From the IMG/VR virus record IMGVR_UViG_3300037541_000632, positions 1 through 64,000 of that record: a DNA stretch of 64,000 bases; one strand, 5' to 3'. Of this stretch, positions 63,748-64,000 are shown piece by piece. This DNA comes from a virus. A program made the position numbers and the translations under genes. Each line of letters begins with the position of its first letter. The first letter of the stretch is position 1. The notes under the pieces are model-generated. The model was not told the origin of the DNA. It made no database searches and saw nothing but the letters and a program-made list of their open reading frames with translations.

Positions 63748-64000
63748 CAGGAAAGATTTTCAGGTGTTCGAATGAAAGATCTAAATGGTTCTTTTCTAAT
63801 TAATAAAACATGCGGATATTTAGGATGATACTGAATTCTTTGTTCTCTAAATTTAACACTGTGGTGTAAGCCTTTAGGATAAAATATAAATGTTAATAAT
63901 TTCCTACCAAACTTAGGATCATGCATGCATAAATTCATAGCATCAAAATCACCCAAGGGTCTTGGTATGTTAAATTCTTTATCAATAGGTACAACAAATT
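63747..64000 (-). CDS. Hypothetical protein (5' partial)
   Basis: The frame stays open past 64000 with no ATG start visible; residues near the edge read VVPIDKEFNIPRPLGDFDAM. Basic, His-rich part (KGLHHSVKFREQRIQYHPKY). The true start is outside the window. No family recognised. Confidence 0.55.
   Translation of the reverse strand, partial: FVVPIDKEFNIPRPLGDFDAMNLCMHDPKFGRKLLTFIFYPKGLHHSVKFREQRIQYHPKYPHVLLIRKEPFRSFIRTPENLS

Noticed and set aside
1-64000. Stop-codon reassignment (Lak-type code 15)
   Set aside because: TAG ends a normal gene at 38374 and no gene contains in-frame TAG; TAA and TGA are used throughout.

Overview
The window looks like an internal piece of a large tailed-phage genome. 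It has a portal protein, a MazG-type pyrophosphatase, a RecQ-type helicase, a lysis cassette (holin-like protein, amidase, spanin-like lipoprotein), at least seven tRNA genes with encoded CCA, and dozens of short overlapping genes of kinds known mainly from phages. Both ends cut genes: the first CDS starts before base 1 and the last minus-strand CDS starts beyond base 64000. Stops are TAA, TGA and TAG (TAG for example at 38374), so the standard bacterial code applies. Almost no start has a Shine-Dalgarno sequence; leaders are A/C- or A/T-rich. Together with the spanin-like lipoprotein (Gram-negative envelope) and a repeated promoter-like motif resembling TAnnTTTG, this suggests a Bacteroidota-like host. 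That host call is inference.

Layout. 1-0.9 kb: end of a plus-strand structural gene. 1.1-6.9 kb: an odd tRNA and a tightly coupled minus-strand operon for sugar/metabolite modification (two methyltransferases, an exostosin-like glycosyltransferase, a TPP-dependent E1-like enzyme, a radical SAM/SPASM protein, two more glycosyltransferases). 6.9-9.8 kb: small genes and a phosphoesterase. 9.9-11.3 kb: plus-strand lysis cassette. 11.3-20.9 kb: a double glycosyltransferase, four tRNAs, a GDP-fucose-synthase-like gene, an AAA ATPase beside a DUF6745 gene, and a recently duplicated, chimeric gene block. 21-24 kb and 31.4-33 kb: two arrays of small, translationally coupled genes built from a 12-bp (four-codon) repeat, 20 units in all. 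24-31 kb: compact phage accessory genes. 33-36 kb: metallopeptidase, APS kinase and a glycosyltransferase-sulfotransferase fusion. 36-42 kb: small membrane and unknown proteins.

42-43.4 kb holds tRNA-Leu, tRNA-Met and tRNA-Arg. The sequence around tRNA-Met folds into a large, elaborate RNA of about 550 nt with a pseudoknot, an 11-bp domain-closing helix, a GNRA hairpin and a tRNA-like T-loop minihelix. It recalls the phage-borne, tRNA-associated ornate RNAs (GOLLD/ROOL class). An HNH endonuclease gene follows on the plus strand.

44-59 kb is a virion gene block: glycine-zipper and membrane proteins, portal, a muramidase, a zincin-like protein, a possible ADP-ribosyltransferase, and a stand-alone protein resembling the RNA polymerase beta-subunit N-terminus. 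Four of these proteins begin with the same ungapped 17-residue N-terminal tag, a candidate capsid-targeting or processing signal. 59-64 kb: small genes, two copies of the promoter-like motif, and RecQ.

The strongest candidates for undescribed biology are the tetrapeptide-repeat gene arrays, the ornate RNA wrapped around a tRNA, the shared virion N-terminal tag, and the sulfation pair (PAPS supply plus sulfotransferase).
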